Of a stretch of DNA of 64,000 bases, positions 8,148 to 16,212 are shown piece after piece. Source of the stretch: Clavibacter sp. VKM Ac-2873 (GTDB lineage: Bacteria > Actinomycetota > Actinomycetes > Actinomycetales > Microbacteriaceae); the NCBI RefSeq assembly GCF_015351075.1, contig NZ_JADKRS010000003.1:62001-126000 (forward strand). The letters are read 5' to 3'. Numbering within the stretch: position 1 is the stretch's first letter; each line of letters opens with the position of its first letter. The notes beneath the pieces were generated by a model. It was not told the DNA's origin. It saw only the letters and a list, made by a program, of their open reading frames with translations, and did no database searches. The translations under genes were made by a program, and so were the position numbers.

Positions 8148-9557
8148 ATGAGCGCCGCACCCGCACCCGACAGCGTCGACCGGTTCTGGGTGCGCCCGCG
8201 GCCCGACCGCGCCGGGCTGCGCTTCGACGTGCTCCTCGCGCTGGTGATGCTCGTGCTCACCACCGGGAGCTGCATCATCTCCTACGCGGTGGGCATCTTC
8301 CCGTCGCGGCCGCCGATGTGGGTCATCGTCGCGTGGATCCTCGTGATGAGCCTGCCGCTCGCCCTCCGCCGCCTCCAGCCGGAGGCGCTCACGCTCCTGG
8401 TGAGCGCGGTGTACATCGTCGGCGTCTACCAGCGGGTGCCCGAGACGATGTTCGCCAACATCGCCATCTTCATCGCGTTCTACTCTCTCGGCGCGTGGGG
8501 CCGGAACCGGGTGCGCGCCCGCATCGTGCGCGGGGTCATAGTGCTGGGGATGTTCGCGTGGCTCTTCGCGACCCTGCTGCAGGCCTCCGGCTTCCTCGCC
8601 ATCAGGGGATCGCGGTTCGACAACGCCCCCGCCGACGCCTGGGTGTCCGCCCCCGTCGCCGCTGGCCTCATCTCCATCATCACGAACCTCCTCTACTTCG
8701 GCGGCGCCTGGTACTTCGGCGACCGGGAATGGGCGTCGGCGCGCGACCGCTGCGCCCTCGAGACGCGCACGGCCGAGCTCGCGACCGAGCGCGAGCGGGT
8801 CGCGGAGCAGGCCGTCACGCTCGAGCGGGTGCGCATCGCCCGCGAGCTGCACGACGTCGTCGCGCATCACGTCTCCGTGATGGGCGTGCACGCGGGCGCG
8901 GCCAGGCGCGTCCTCGCGCGCGACGCCGAGAAGGCGGCGGCATCGCTCGGCATCGTGGAGGACAACGCGCGCAGCGCCATCGAGGAGCTACACCGCATGC
9001 TCATCGCGCTCCGGCAGGAGGACGACGGCGCGGGATCCGATGGCGCCGCCGACTCCGATCCGACCCGAACCGCATCCACCCGCGGCGTCGACCAGCTGCA
9101 CGAGCTCGTGGCGGATGCGCGCGGAGCCGGCCTCGCCGTCGCCTTCGACGTCATCGGCACGCCGCGGCCGCTCACGCCCACGGTCGACCTCATCGTCTAC
9201 CGGGTGGCGCAGGAGTCGCTCACGAACGTGCGGAAGCACGCGGGCACGGGCGCCCGCGTCGACCTCCGCCTCCGGTACCTGGCCGACCGCGTCGAGGTGG
9301 AGGTGAGCGACGGCGGTCCCGCGGGCGCGGCGGCGTCGGCGGCCGCGGGTGGCGTGCGGAACGGGCCCGGCGGCCTCGGCCAGCGCGGCATGCGGGAGCG
9401 CGTGGCGGCGGTGGGCGGATCCATCGAGATCGGCCCGAAGGCCCGCGGCGGCTACCTCGTGCGCGCCTCGGTGCCGACCGGGCCGACGCCGGTCGTGCCG
9501 CCCGTGCCGCTGCCCGTCCCGGTCGACGTGACCATCCCCGAGGAGACCCGCGCATGA
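8148..9557 (+). CDS. NarL-type sensor histidine kinase
   Basis: 469 residues. Five or so membrane helices occupy residues 25-190, followed by a coiled coil and the HisKA_3 dimerisation domain with the phospho-accepting H235 in ARELHDVVAHH. The HATPase domain includes YRVAQESLTNVRKHA (N box) and GPGGLGQRGMRERV (G2 box). The extracytoplasmic loops are short, suggesting a membrane-embedded or envelope-stress signal. The start is supported by TACCGT exactly 6 nt upstream (leaderless). The ATGA overlap with the response regulator downstream makes a clear two-component pair. Confidence 0.94.
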   Translation: MSAAPAPDSVDRFWVRPRPDRAGLRFDVLLALVMLVLTTGSCIISYAVGIFPSRPPMWVIVAWILVMSLPLALRRLQPEALTLLVSAVYIVGVYQRVPETMFANIAIFIAFYSLGAWGRNRVRARIVRGVIVLGMFAWLFATLLQASGFLAIRGSRFDNAPADAWVSAPVAAGLISIITNLLYFGGAWYFGDREWASARDRCALETRTAELATERERVAEQAVTLERVRIARELHDVVAHHVSVMGVHAGAARRVLARDAEKAAASLGIVEDNARSAIEELHRMLIALRQEDDGAGSDGAADSDPTRTASTRGVDQLHELVADARGAGLAVAFDVIGTPRPLTPTVDLIVYRVAQESLTNVRKHAGTGARVDLRLRYLADRVEVEVSDGGPAGAAASAAAGGVRNGPGGLGQRGMRERVAAVGGSIEIGPKARGGYLVRASVPTGPTPVVPPVPLPVPVDVTIPEETRA

Positions 9558-10297
9558 CCGCCGACCCGACCTCCCCCGCGCCCGGCTCCCCCGCGCCCGG
9601 CTCCCCCGCATCCATCCGCGTCCTGCTCGTCGACGACCAGGCGCTCGTGCGCGCCGGGATCCGGGTGATCCTCGAGAGCGAGGACGGCATCGAGGTGGTC
9701 GGCGAGGCCGCCGACGGCGAGGAGGGCGTGCGCCTGGCCGCCGCGCTCGCGCCCGACGTGATCTGCATGGACGTGCAGATGCCCCGCGTCGACGGCCTCG
9801 AGGCCACGCGGCGCATCGTCGCCGACCCCGCGATCCGCGCGGGCGTCCTCATGCTCACGACGTTCGACCGCGAGGACTACCTCTTCACCGCGCTGGATGC
9901 GGGCGCGAGCGGCTTCGTGCTGAAGAGCGCATCGCCCGAGTCGCTCGTGGAGGCCGTGCACGTGATCGCGCGCGGCGACGCGCTGCTCTCGCCCGACGTC
10001 ACGCGCCGCGTCATCGAGCGCTTCGGCCGCGGATCCGCCGACGCCGCCTCCCCCGCGCCGATCCCGACGATCCCGACGGACCCGCGCGTGCAGACCCTCA
10101 CCGACCGCGAGCTCGAGGTGCTGCGGCTCCTCGCCGAGGGGCTCGCGAACGCGGAGATCGCCGAGCGCCTCTACCTCGGCGAGGCCACCGTGAAGACGCA
10201 CGTCTCGCGCCTGCTGCTGAAGCTCGGCGTGCGCGACCGCGTGCAGGCGGTCGTGTTCGCGTACGAGCGCGGGATCGTGGTGCCGGGGGCGAGCTGA
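9554..10297 (+). CDS. LuxR/NarL-family response regulator
   Basis: 247 residues. The receiver domain spans about 20-140 with phospho-acceptor D73 (CMDVQMPRVDG), DD at the N-terminal acidic pocket (LLVDDQALVRAG) and the conserved Lys in FVLKSA. The LuxR-type DNA-binding domain at about 180-240 shows LTDRELEVLRLLAEG and TVKTHVSRLLLKLG. It starts within the kinase stop codon (ATGA), so translation is coupled. The N-terminus carries a short Pro/Gly repeat encoded by tandem 15-bp units, probably disordered. The regulon is unknown. Confidence 0.95.
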   Translation: MTADPTSPAPGSPAPGSPASIRVLLVDDQALVRAGIRVILESEDGIEVVGEAADGEEGVRLAAALAPDVICMDVQMPRVDGLEATRRIVADPAIRAGVLMLTTFDREDYLFTALDAGASGFVLKSASPESLVEAVHVIARGDALLSPDVTRRVIERFGRGSADAASPAPIPTIPTDPRVQTLTDRELEVLRLLAEGLANAEIAERLYLGEATVKTHVSRLLLKLGVRDRVQAVVFAYERGIVVPGAS

Positions 10298-10355
10298 CGG
10301 CGGCGGATCCCCGCGGCCCTGTCCACGGGCGTCGGGCCGCACCTAGGGTGGCGCC

Positions 10356-10664
10356 ATGGATTCCCCGCCGTTCCTCGTCGGCTACGCCGTGTTCCTCGTG
10401 CTGGTCCTCGTCGCCGGGCTGACGGGCTTCGGGACATCGCGGGATCGGCGCGGGCCGCGGACCCGCCGAGGGAGCACGCGGAACGACGGCGGCGGCATGT
10501 ACGTCCCGACCGACGCGTGGAGCGGGCACATGGCCGACGGGCACGGCGGAGGCCACGGTGACGGCGGGCACGGCGGGCACGGCGGGCACGGCGGCGACGG
10601 CGGTGGCCATGGCGGCGGAGGCGACGGCGGAGGCGGAGACGGTGGAGGCGGCGGCGGCGACTGA
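10356..10664 (+). CDS. Small membrane protein with Gly/His-rich tail
   Basis: 102 residues. Residues 5-27 form one transmembrane helix (FLVGYAVFLVLVLVAGLTGF), followed by a basic segment (DRRGPRTRRG) and from about residue 62 a tail of GGH, GDGG and GGG repeats with several histidines. TAGGGT lies exactly 6 nt before the ATG, supporting a real leaderless gene. The His/Gly tail could bind divalent metal, but that is inference. No family recognised. Similar small membrane proteins with low-complexity Gly tails occur in Microbacteriaceae. Confidence 0.7.
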   Translation: MDSPPFLVGYAVFLVLVLVAGLTGFGTSRDRRGPRTRRGSTRNDGGGMYVPTDAWSGHMADGHGGGHGDGGHGGHGGHGGDGGGHGGGGDGGGGDGGGGGGD

Positions 10665-10694
10665 CGTCCACCGCCCCTGGCAGGTCGGGCCGGG

Positions 10695-11477
10695 CTAGAA
10701 CCCGCCGCGCTGCGACATCGGGGACAGCACCAGCTCGTCGATCCGCACGTGCGGCGGCGAGGCGAGCACGAACATCGCGGCGCGCGCCACGTCCTCGGGC
10801 GCGAGCATCGCGGCGCGCTCGGCGGCGTCGGGCACGGTCGGCCGGAGCGCGAGGAAGTCGCTGTCGATGGTGCCCGGGCAGAGGTGCGTGGCGCGGATCC
10901 CGGCGCCCGCCTCCTGCGCGTTGAGGTCGCGCACGAGCGTCGAGAGCGCCGTCTTCGAGGCGCTGTAGGCGACACCGGCTCCGGGCGAATGGGTCCACGC
11001 CGCGTACGAGGAGACGAGCACGACCGTGCCGCCGGAGGCCCGCAGCAGCGGGAGCGCGGCGGCCACCTGGTGCGCGGGTCCGGTGAGGTTGGTCGCGACG
11101 ATGCGGTCGAAGTCGGCGAGGTCCTGATCGGCCCAGGAGCGGCGCGGGGCGTTGAGGCCGGCCGCGACCACCACGCCGTCGAGCCGGTCGAGGCCCGCGA
11201 CCACGGCGGCGAGCGCGGCGTCGTCGGTCACGTCGAGCGGGGCGACGACCGCGGTGGATCCGAGGTCGTCCACCAGCGCGCGCGTCTCCTCGAGCGCCTC
11301 CCGGCGGCGGCCCGAGAGCACGAGGTGCCAGCCGTCACGGGCCGCGGCGACGGCGGTCGCGCGGCCGACGCCGGATCCCGCGCCGCTGATCCACAGGGTC
11401 CGCAGGCTCGCCGCTCCCTCCCCCGGCGCGTCGCGTTCGTGGTCGTCGTGCTGGTCGTGCGTCCGTGCTCCGGACAT
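10695..11477 (-). CDS. SDR-family oxidoreductase
   Basis: 260 residues. The Rossmann motif is ISGAGSGVGRATA and the catalytic centre is VSSYAAWTHSPGAGVAYSASK with Ser and Tyr-x3-Lys. The usual NNAG is replaced by VAAGLNAP. The start at 11477 (MSGARTHDQH...) gives a hydrophilic N-terminal tail of about 28 residues before the Rossmann strand; GGGGAG lies about 8 nt upstream. It is divergent from a second SDR at 11530 with only 52 bp between the start codons, so both share a regulatory region. Confidence 0.88.
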   Translation of the reverse strand: MSGARTHDQHDDHERDAPGEGAASLRTLWISGAGSGVGRATAVAAARDGWHLVLSGRRREALEETRALVDDLGSTAVVAPLDVTDDAALAAVVAGLDRLDGVVVAAGLNAPRRSWADQDLADFDRIVATNLTGPAHQVAAALPLLRASGGTVVLVSSYAAWTHSPGAGVAYSASKTALSTLVRDLNAQEAGAGIRATHLCPGTIDSDFLALRPTVPDAAERAAMLAPEDVARAAMFVLASPPHVRIDELVLSPMSQRGGF

Positions 11478-11529
11478 GGCGGTCTCCCCTACGTTGAGGG
11501 AAACGCTATTAGGACTGTGGGGAACACGC

Positions 11530-12336
11530 ATGCTCATCGACCTCAACGACAGGCTCGTCGTCGTCTCCGGTGCCGCGCAGGGCATCGGCCGCGCCATCGC
11601 CGAGCGCTTCCGGGAGGAGGGCTGCCGGGTCTTCGGGCTCGACCTCCGCTTCCGCGACGCGCTGCCGGACGGGATCACCGCGATCGTCGCCGACGTCACC
11701 GACCAGGCCTCCGTGCAGGCGGCGATCGCGCAGGTGGTCGAGGAGGCCGGCCGCGTCGACGTGCTGGTGAACAACGCGGGGATCAACGTCGAGGGGTCGG
11801 TCGAGACGCTCGAGCCCGCGCGCTTCCAGGCGGCGTTCGACGTGAACGTGGGCGGCGTGTTCCTGCTCTCGCAGGCCGTCATCCCCACGATGAAGGCGGC
11901 GGGAGGCGGGCGCATCATCAACGCGGCGTCGTTCGCGGCCGTCATCCCGAGCGTCGGCGCGGCCGCCTACGGGGCCTCGAAGGCCGCGGTCGTGCAGTTC
12001 ACGCGCGTGCTCGCAAGCGAGCTCGGGCCGTGGGGCATCACCGTCAACGCCTACGCACCCGGCATGATCCCCACCGCCATGAACGGCTTCGCCGAGATGC
12101 CGGAGCCGGCGCAGGACCGCCTGCTGGACACCCTCAGCATCCGCCGCTGGGAGCGGCCCGACGACGTGGCCGACCTCCTCGTCTTCCTCGCGAGCGACCG
12201 CGCCGGCTACATCACGGGCACGCTCGTCGACGTGAGCGGCGGCAAGCTCGCGACGCAGATGCCGCAGCGCGCCTACGAGGGCGCGGGCGCGCCGGAGCGC
12301 GGGCCGCGGGACGGCATCTCGGCGGATCCTCGATGA
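11530..12336 (+). CDS. SDR-family dehydrogenase, probable aldose dehydrogenase
   Basis: 268 residues. VSGAAQGIGRAIAERF (cofactor loop), NNAGIN and YGASKAAVVQFTR (Tyr-x3-Lys) are all intact, and the C-terminus has YITGTLVDVSGG, typical of glucose-1-dehydrogenase/3-oxoacyl reductase-like SDRs. GGGGAA lies about 4 nt before the ATG. The stop overlaps the start of an SMP-30 lactonase (ATGA). An SDR plus a lactonase in one operon is the usual first two steps of non-phosphorylative sugar oxidation (aldose to lactone to aldonate); this is inferred from context. Confidence 0.88.
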   Translation: MLIDLNDRLVVVSGAAQGIGRAIAERFREEGCRVFGLDLRFRDALPDGITAIVADVTDQASVQAAIAQVVEEAGRVDVLVNNAGINVEGSVETLEPARFQAAFDVNVGGVFLLSQAVIPTMKAAGGGRIINAASFAAVIPSVGAAAYGASKAAVVQFTRVLASELGPWGITVNAYAPGMIPTAMNGFAEMPEPAQDRLLDTLSIRRWERPDDVADLLVFLASDRAGYITGTLVDVSGGKLATQMPQRAYEGAGAPERGPRDGISADPR

Positions 12337-13241
12337 GCGTCGCCGTCTGGGACGCCGTGCCGCTCGACGCCGTCCGCGCCGAGCACGCCGAGGCGCCGCT
12401 CTGGGACACCGAGCGCGGCACCCTCCTCTGGGCCGACCAGTACGTCGGCATCGTGCGCGAGGCCGCGTTCGATCCCGTGACGTTCGCGGTCGGGCCGGTC
12501 CGCGAGACGCACGTCGGCGGACCGGTCGGCGCGGTCGTCCGCCACGCGGAGGGCGGCCACGTGCTCGCCGCGCGCGACGGCTTCGTCCGCCTCACGGCCG
12601 AGGGCGAGCTGATCCCGATGGTCGACGTGCTGCCGGCCGACGGCATCCGGCGCCGCATGAACGACGGCGAGGTGGATCCGCAGGGCCGGCTCTGGGCGGG
12701 ATCCATGGCCTTCGACAAGACGCCCGGCGCCGGCGCCCTCTACCTCCTCGACCGAGGACGCGCGACGACCGTGCTCGAGGGCGTCACCATCTCCAACGGC
12801 ACCGCGTTCTCCGCCGACGGCGCCGAGATGCTCTACATCGACACGACCACGCAGCAGGTGCGCCGCTTCCGGGTCACCGACGACGACGGCAGCGGCCGGC
12901 CGGGGGTGGCGGATCCCGAGGTGGTGGTCGAGATCGACCCCGCAGACGGCCACCCCGACGGCATGTGCCTCGACGACGAGGGGTTCCTCTGGATCGCGCT
13001 GTGGGGCGGCAGCGAGGTGCGGCGCTACTCCCCGACCGGCGAGCACGTCGGCTCGGTGCGGGTGGATGCGCCCCAGGTGTCCAGCTGCGCGTTCGTCGGC
13101 CCGGATCGCGACGTGCTCGTGATCACGACCTCGCAGGAGGGCTACACGCCCGAGGACTCGGCCCGGCATCCGCGCGCGGGCATGCTGTTCGCGGTGCGGC
13201 CGGGCGTCGCGGGGCCAGGACCATCGGCCTACCGGGACTGA
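12333..13241 (+). CDS. SMP-30/gluconolactonase/LRE family lactonase
   Basis: 302 residues forming a six-bladed propeller. It has the metal site and active-site motifs of the family: the Glu in EHAEAPLWD, MNDGEVDPQGRLWAGSM, the Asn in TISNGTAFS, and the Asp in GHPDGMCLDDEGFLW, plus SSCAFVG near the end. These enzymes open sugar lactones with a divalent metal. Translation is coupled to the SDR by a 4-nt overlap. The sugar is unknown; pectin-derived sugars would fit the neighbouring lyase, but no direct evidence links them. Confidence 0.9.
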   Translation: MSVAVWDAVPLDAVRAEHAEAPLWDTERGTLLWADQYVGIVREAAFDPVTFAVGPVRETHVGGPVGAVVRHAEGGHVLAARDGFVRLTAEGELIPMVDVLPADGIRRRMNDGEVDPQGRLWAGSMAFDKTPGAGALYLLDRGRATTVLEGVTISNGTAFSADGAEMLYIDTTTQQVRRFRVTDDDGSGRPGVADPEVVVEIDPADGHPDGMCLDDEGFLWIALWGGSEVRRYSPTGEHVGSVRVDAPQVSSCAFVGPDRDVLVITTSQEGYTPEDSARHPRAGMLFAVRPGVAGPGPSAYRD

Positions 13242-13255
13242 GAGGGACTGAGCCG

Positions 13256-13266
13256 CCCCCCCCCCC
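13256..13266 (+). repeat. Homopolymeric tract of 11 C
   Basis: Eleven consecutive C between the lactonase stop and the ABC exporter start, just after a short tandem GGGACTGAG repeat. It is non-coding. Length variation could alter transcription or leader structure of the downstream gene, but no promoter can be placed precisely around it. Confidence 0.8.
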
Positions 13267-13364
13267 GTCCCCCACCGGGTTCCCCCTCACGGCGGACGCC
13301 CCCGCGCGCCCCCGCACCTAGCGTGAGCAGCACGGATCACCCATGCCCACCGAGGAGGCCATTC

Positions 13365-14246
13365 GTGCTCGAAGTCCAGAACGTCACGCGATCGTTCGGG
13401 GACCGCCGCGTCCTCGACGACGTGTCCTTCGCCGTGCGGCCGGGGAGGCTGACCGGATTCGTCGGCGGCAACGGCGCCGGCAAGACCACCACCATGCGGA
13501 TCATGCTCGGCGTGCTCACCGCCGACTCCGGCACCGTGTCGCTCAACGGGAGCGACCTCGGCACCTCGAGCCGCCGCACCTTCGGCTACATGCCCGAGGA
13601 GCGCGGCCTCTACCCGAAGATGAAGCTGCAGGAGCAGATCGTCTACCTCGGTCGCCTGCACGGCATGAGCGCCGCCGACGCGACCACGAGCACCGAGCTC
13701 CTGCTCGAGCGACTCAGCCTCGGCGAGCGCCGTGACGACCCCATCGAGTCGCTGTCGCTCGGCAACCAGCAGCGGGCGCAGATCGCCGCGAGCCTCGTGC
13801 ACGACCCCGAGGTGCTCGTGCTCGACGAGCCGTTCTCCGGGCTCGACCCGATCGCCGTCGAGACCGTGCTCGGCGTCCTCACCGAGCGGGCCGCGCAGGG
13901 CGTGCCCGTGCTCTTCTCCTCGCACCAGCTCGACATCGTGGAGCGCCTCTGCGACGACGTGGTCGTCATCGCCGAGGGCCGGATCCGCGCATCCGGCGAC
14001 CGCGAGGAGCTGCGCGACCAGCACAGCCGCCCCCTCACGGAGCTGCAGATCGCGGGCGACGGCGGCTGGGTGCGCGACGTGCCCGGCGTCGAGGTCGTGG
14101 AGTTCGACGGCGGCTACGTGCTCTTCGAGGCCGACGAGGAGGCGCGGCAGCGCGTGCTCGCCGAGGCCGTCTCCCGCGGATCCGTCACGGGGTTCACCCG
14201 CCGCCGCCCCACCCTCAGCGAGATCTTCCAGGAGGTCGTCCAGTGA
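13365..14246 (+). CDS. ABC transporter ATP-binding protein (ABC-2 exporter type)
   Basis: 293 residues. Walker A GGNGAGKTTT, signature LSLGNQQRAQ (a Q-rich variant of LSGGQ), Walker B VLVLDEPFSGLD and the switch His in FSSHQLD are present, followed by a C-terminal domain of about 90 residues of the DUF4162 type. An earlier in-frame GTG at 13323 exists, but GTG at 13365 has GAGGAGG about 7 nt upstream and begins at the first strand of the domain. It is coupled to the permease by a GTGA overlap. It resembles the Na+ efflux (NatA)/antibiotic ABC exporters; substrate unknown. Confidence 0.92.
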   Translation: MLEVQNVTRSFGDRRVLDDVSFAVRPGRLTGFVGGNGAGKTTTMRIMLGVLTADSGTVSLNGSDLGTSSRRTFGYMPEERGLYPKMKLQEQIVYLGRLHGMSAADATTSTELLLERLSLGERRDDPIESLSLGNQQRAQIAASLVHDPEVLVLDEPFSGLDPIAVETVLGVLTERAAQGVPVLFSSHQLDIVERLCDDVVVIAEGRIRASGDREELRDQHSRPLTELQIAGDGGWVRDVPGVEVVEFDGGYVLFEADEEARQRVLAEAVSRGSVTGFTRRRPTLSEIFQEVVQ

Positions 14247-15376
14247 GCACCACCAGCGCCACCCGACGGGGCGCCGCCCCGACGTTCGCCCAGTCCACGA
14301 TGCTCGTGACGGGCCGCGAGGTGCGCATGCGCCTGCGCAGCAAGTCGTTCCTCATCAGCACGGGGATCCTGCTCGTCGGGGTCCTCGCCTCCATCATCGT
14401 GAGCGGCTTCCTCACCGCGAACGGCGGCCCCGGCGGCGGCAGCGAGACCACGCGCGTGGCCGTCGTCGGCTCCGCCGCGCAGGCCGTGTCCGGCGCGCCG
14501 TCGCTCGAGGGCGTGCCCGCGAACAGCGTCGAGGACGCGCGGTCGATGGTGCGCGACGGCGACGTGGAGGCCGCGGTCGTGCCCGACACCCAGGCCGGCG
14601 CCGACGGCGCCGTGCTCGTGATCGGCGACACCTCCGCCCCCGACGGCGTCGTGAGCGCCCTCACCGACACCCCCCGCGTCGAGCTCCTCGACGAGCCGAC
14701 CACGAATCCCGCCATCGCCTACATCGTGGCGCTCGCGTTCGGCATCGTGTTCTTCATCTCGGCGCTGACGTTCGGGCAGATCATCGCCCAGAGCGTCGTC
14801 GAGGAGAAGCAGACCCGCGTGGTCGAGCTGCTCATGTCGACCATCCCCGTGCGCGCGCTGCTCGCCGGCAAGGTGCTCGGCAACAGCATCCTGGCGTTCA
14901 CGCAGATCGCGCTCATCGCCCTGATGTCCGGCGTCGGCCTCCTCGTGACCGGCCAGACCGCGCTGCTCGCGATCGTCGGCCCCGCGGTGATCTGGTTCGT
15001 CGTGTTCTTCCTGTTCGGGTTCGTGCTGCTCGCATCGCTCTTCGCGGCCGCGGCCTCGCTCGTGTCCCGCCAGGAGGACGTGGGCGCCGTCACGGCGCCG
15101 GTCACGTACCTCGTGATGATCCCGTACTTCGCGGTCATCTTCTTCAACGACAACCCCGTGGTGATGACGGTCATGTCGTACATCCCGTTCTCGGCCCCGG
15201 TCGGGATGCCGATGCGCCTGTTCCTCGGATCCGCGCAGTGGTGGGAGCCGCTCGTCTCGCTCGCCGTGCTCATCGCGACGACGGCGGTCGTCGTGGCCCT
15301 CGGGTCGCGGATCTACAGCAACTCGCTGCTCCGCACCGGATCCCGCGTGAAGCTGAAGGACGCGCTGAGGGGCTGA
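14243..15376 (+). CDS. ABC-2 type permease (NatB/YhaP-like)
   Basis: 377 residues. An N-terminal amphipathic segment and helix 1 (about 33-55) are followed by an external domain to about residue 155 and then five membrane helices. The motif VEEKQTRVVELLMSTIPV after helix 2 is the cytoplasmic coupling region of the NatB/ABC-2 family. It is the membrane half of the exporter whose ATPase overlaps it by 4 nt. A strong hairpin terminator lies 33 nt after the stop, ending the operon. Confidence 0.92.
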   Translation: MSTTSATRRGAAPTFAQSTMLVTGREVRMRLRSKSFLISTGILLVGVLASIIVSGFLTANGGPGGGSETTRVAVVGSAAQAVSGAPSLEGVPANSVEDARSMVRDGDVEAAVVPDTQAGADGAVLVIGDTSAPDGVVSALTDTPRVELLDEPTTNPAIAYIVALAFGIVFFISALTFGQIIAQSVVEEKQTRVVELLMSTIPVRALLAGKVLGNSILAFTQIALIALMSGVGLLVTGQTALLAIVGPAVIWFVVFFLFGFVLLASLFAAAASLVSRQEDVGAVTAPVTYLVMIPYFAVIFFNDNPVVMTVMSYIPFSAPVGMPMRLFLGSAQWWEPLVSLAVLIATTAVVVALGSRIYSNSLLRTGSRVKLKDALRG

Positions 15377-15408
15377 CCCGCCCGCGCGACCGCCGCGCGC
15401 CCTCGACG

Positions 15409-15447
15409 GCCCGGCCGCATCCGCTCCCCCTGCGGGTGCGGCCGGGC
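15409..15447 (+). terminator. Strong 16-bp stem-loop after ABC exporter operon
   Basis: Arms 15409-15424 and 15432-15447 pair over 16 bp with one G-T wobble and a 7-nt loop (TCCCCCT). There is no U-tract, as is common in high-GC actinobacteria. Confidence 0.75.
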
Positions 15448-15615
15448 GCCGCGCTCCCCCGGACGATCGTCCACGCGATCACGACCGCGGGCCGTGCCCG
15501 CCCGACGTCTTTCGTGTCGCCCGACGCCGGCCCGGCACGGCGCGTGAACTCGCGCGGCTCGCCCGCGCGCGACGCTACGGTGAGCCCGACCCGCTCCCCG
15601 AACCCGAGGACCCCC

Positions 15616-16188
15616 ATGGCCGTCGCCGCCCGCCGCATCCTGCCCACCGCGTTCGCGGCCGTCCTCCTCACCGCGATGCTGAGCGGGTGCTCCCTGCAGC
15701 AGCTGGCCGACCTCGTGCCGCACGCCGAGACGCGCGACGACGACGGATCCATCACCGCCGGCGGCACCACCGACGTCTTCACGCTGCGCCAGGGCGACTG
15801 CCTCGACGACGCCGCATTGGCCGCCGTCAACGCGCAGGACCCGGACGATGCGCTTCCCGCGGGCGACACCGACGCGCGGGACCGCAGCGAGGTGAGCGAC
15901 GTGAGCACGGTGCCGTGCTCCGCGCCGCACGACTTCGAGGTCTACGCGGCCCTCACGATCCCGGGCGGCGCGTTCCCGGGCGATGACGCGGTGTCCACGC
16001 AGGCCGACGACCTGTGCGGCGGGGCGTTCGGGCCCTTCGTCGGCTTCGACTACCAGGACTCGATCTACGACTACCAGGGCTACCAGCCCACGAGCGACAG
16101 CTGGAGCACCGGCGACCGCGCCGTGACCTGCGTCATCGGGGATCCCGCGGGGAAGACCGTGGGCTCGCTCGCCGGCATCGGGCGATAG
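15616..16188 (+). CDS. Septum-formation-domain lipoprotein
   Basis: 190 residues. The N-terminus (MAVAARRILPTAFAAVLLTA) is a signal peptide ending in the lipobox LSGC, so Cys at about residue 24 is the lipidated N-terminus. The mature part has FTLRQGDCLDD, STVPCSAPHDFEVYA and AVTCVIGD, the cysteine-containing core of the 'septum formation' domain found in actinobacterial membrane proteins. The role is presumed to be in the envelope. GAGGA precedes the ATG and a TACGGT box lies about 36 nt before it. Confidence 0.85.
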   Translation: MAVAARRILPTAFAAVLLTAMLSGCSLQQLADLVPHAETRDDDGSITAGGTTDVFTLRQGDCLDDAALAAVNAQDPDDALPAGDTDARDRSEVSDVSTVPCSAPHDFEVYAALTIPGGAFPGDDAVSTQADDLCGGAFGPFVGFDYQDSIYDYQGYQPTSDSWSTGDRAVTCVIGDPAGKTVGSLAGIGR

Positions 16189-16212
16189 CGACGCGGGCGG
16201 GCCGACGGCTCG

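Noticed and set aside
1529-10297. A stop-free plus-strand frame of nearly 8.8 kb that could be read as a 2922-residue protein
   Set aside because: Its only real coding part is the response regulator at its 3' end. The rest is an Arg/Pro/Gly-rich shadow of other genes, caused by high GC removing stop codons.
13323-13364. Longer ABC ATPase starting at GTG 13323
   Set aside because: The 14 extra residues lie before the domain and would run through the GAGGAGG ribosome site that serves GTG 13365.
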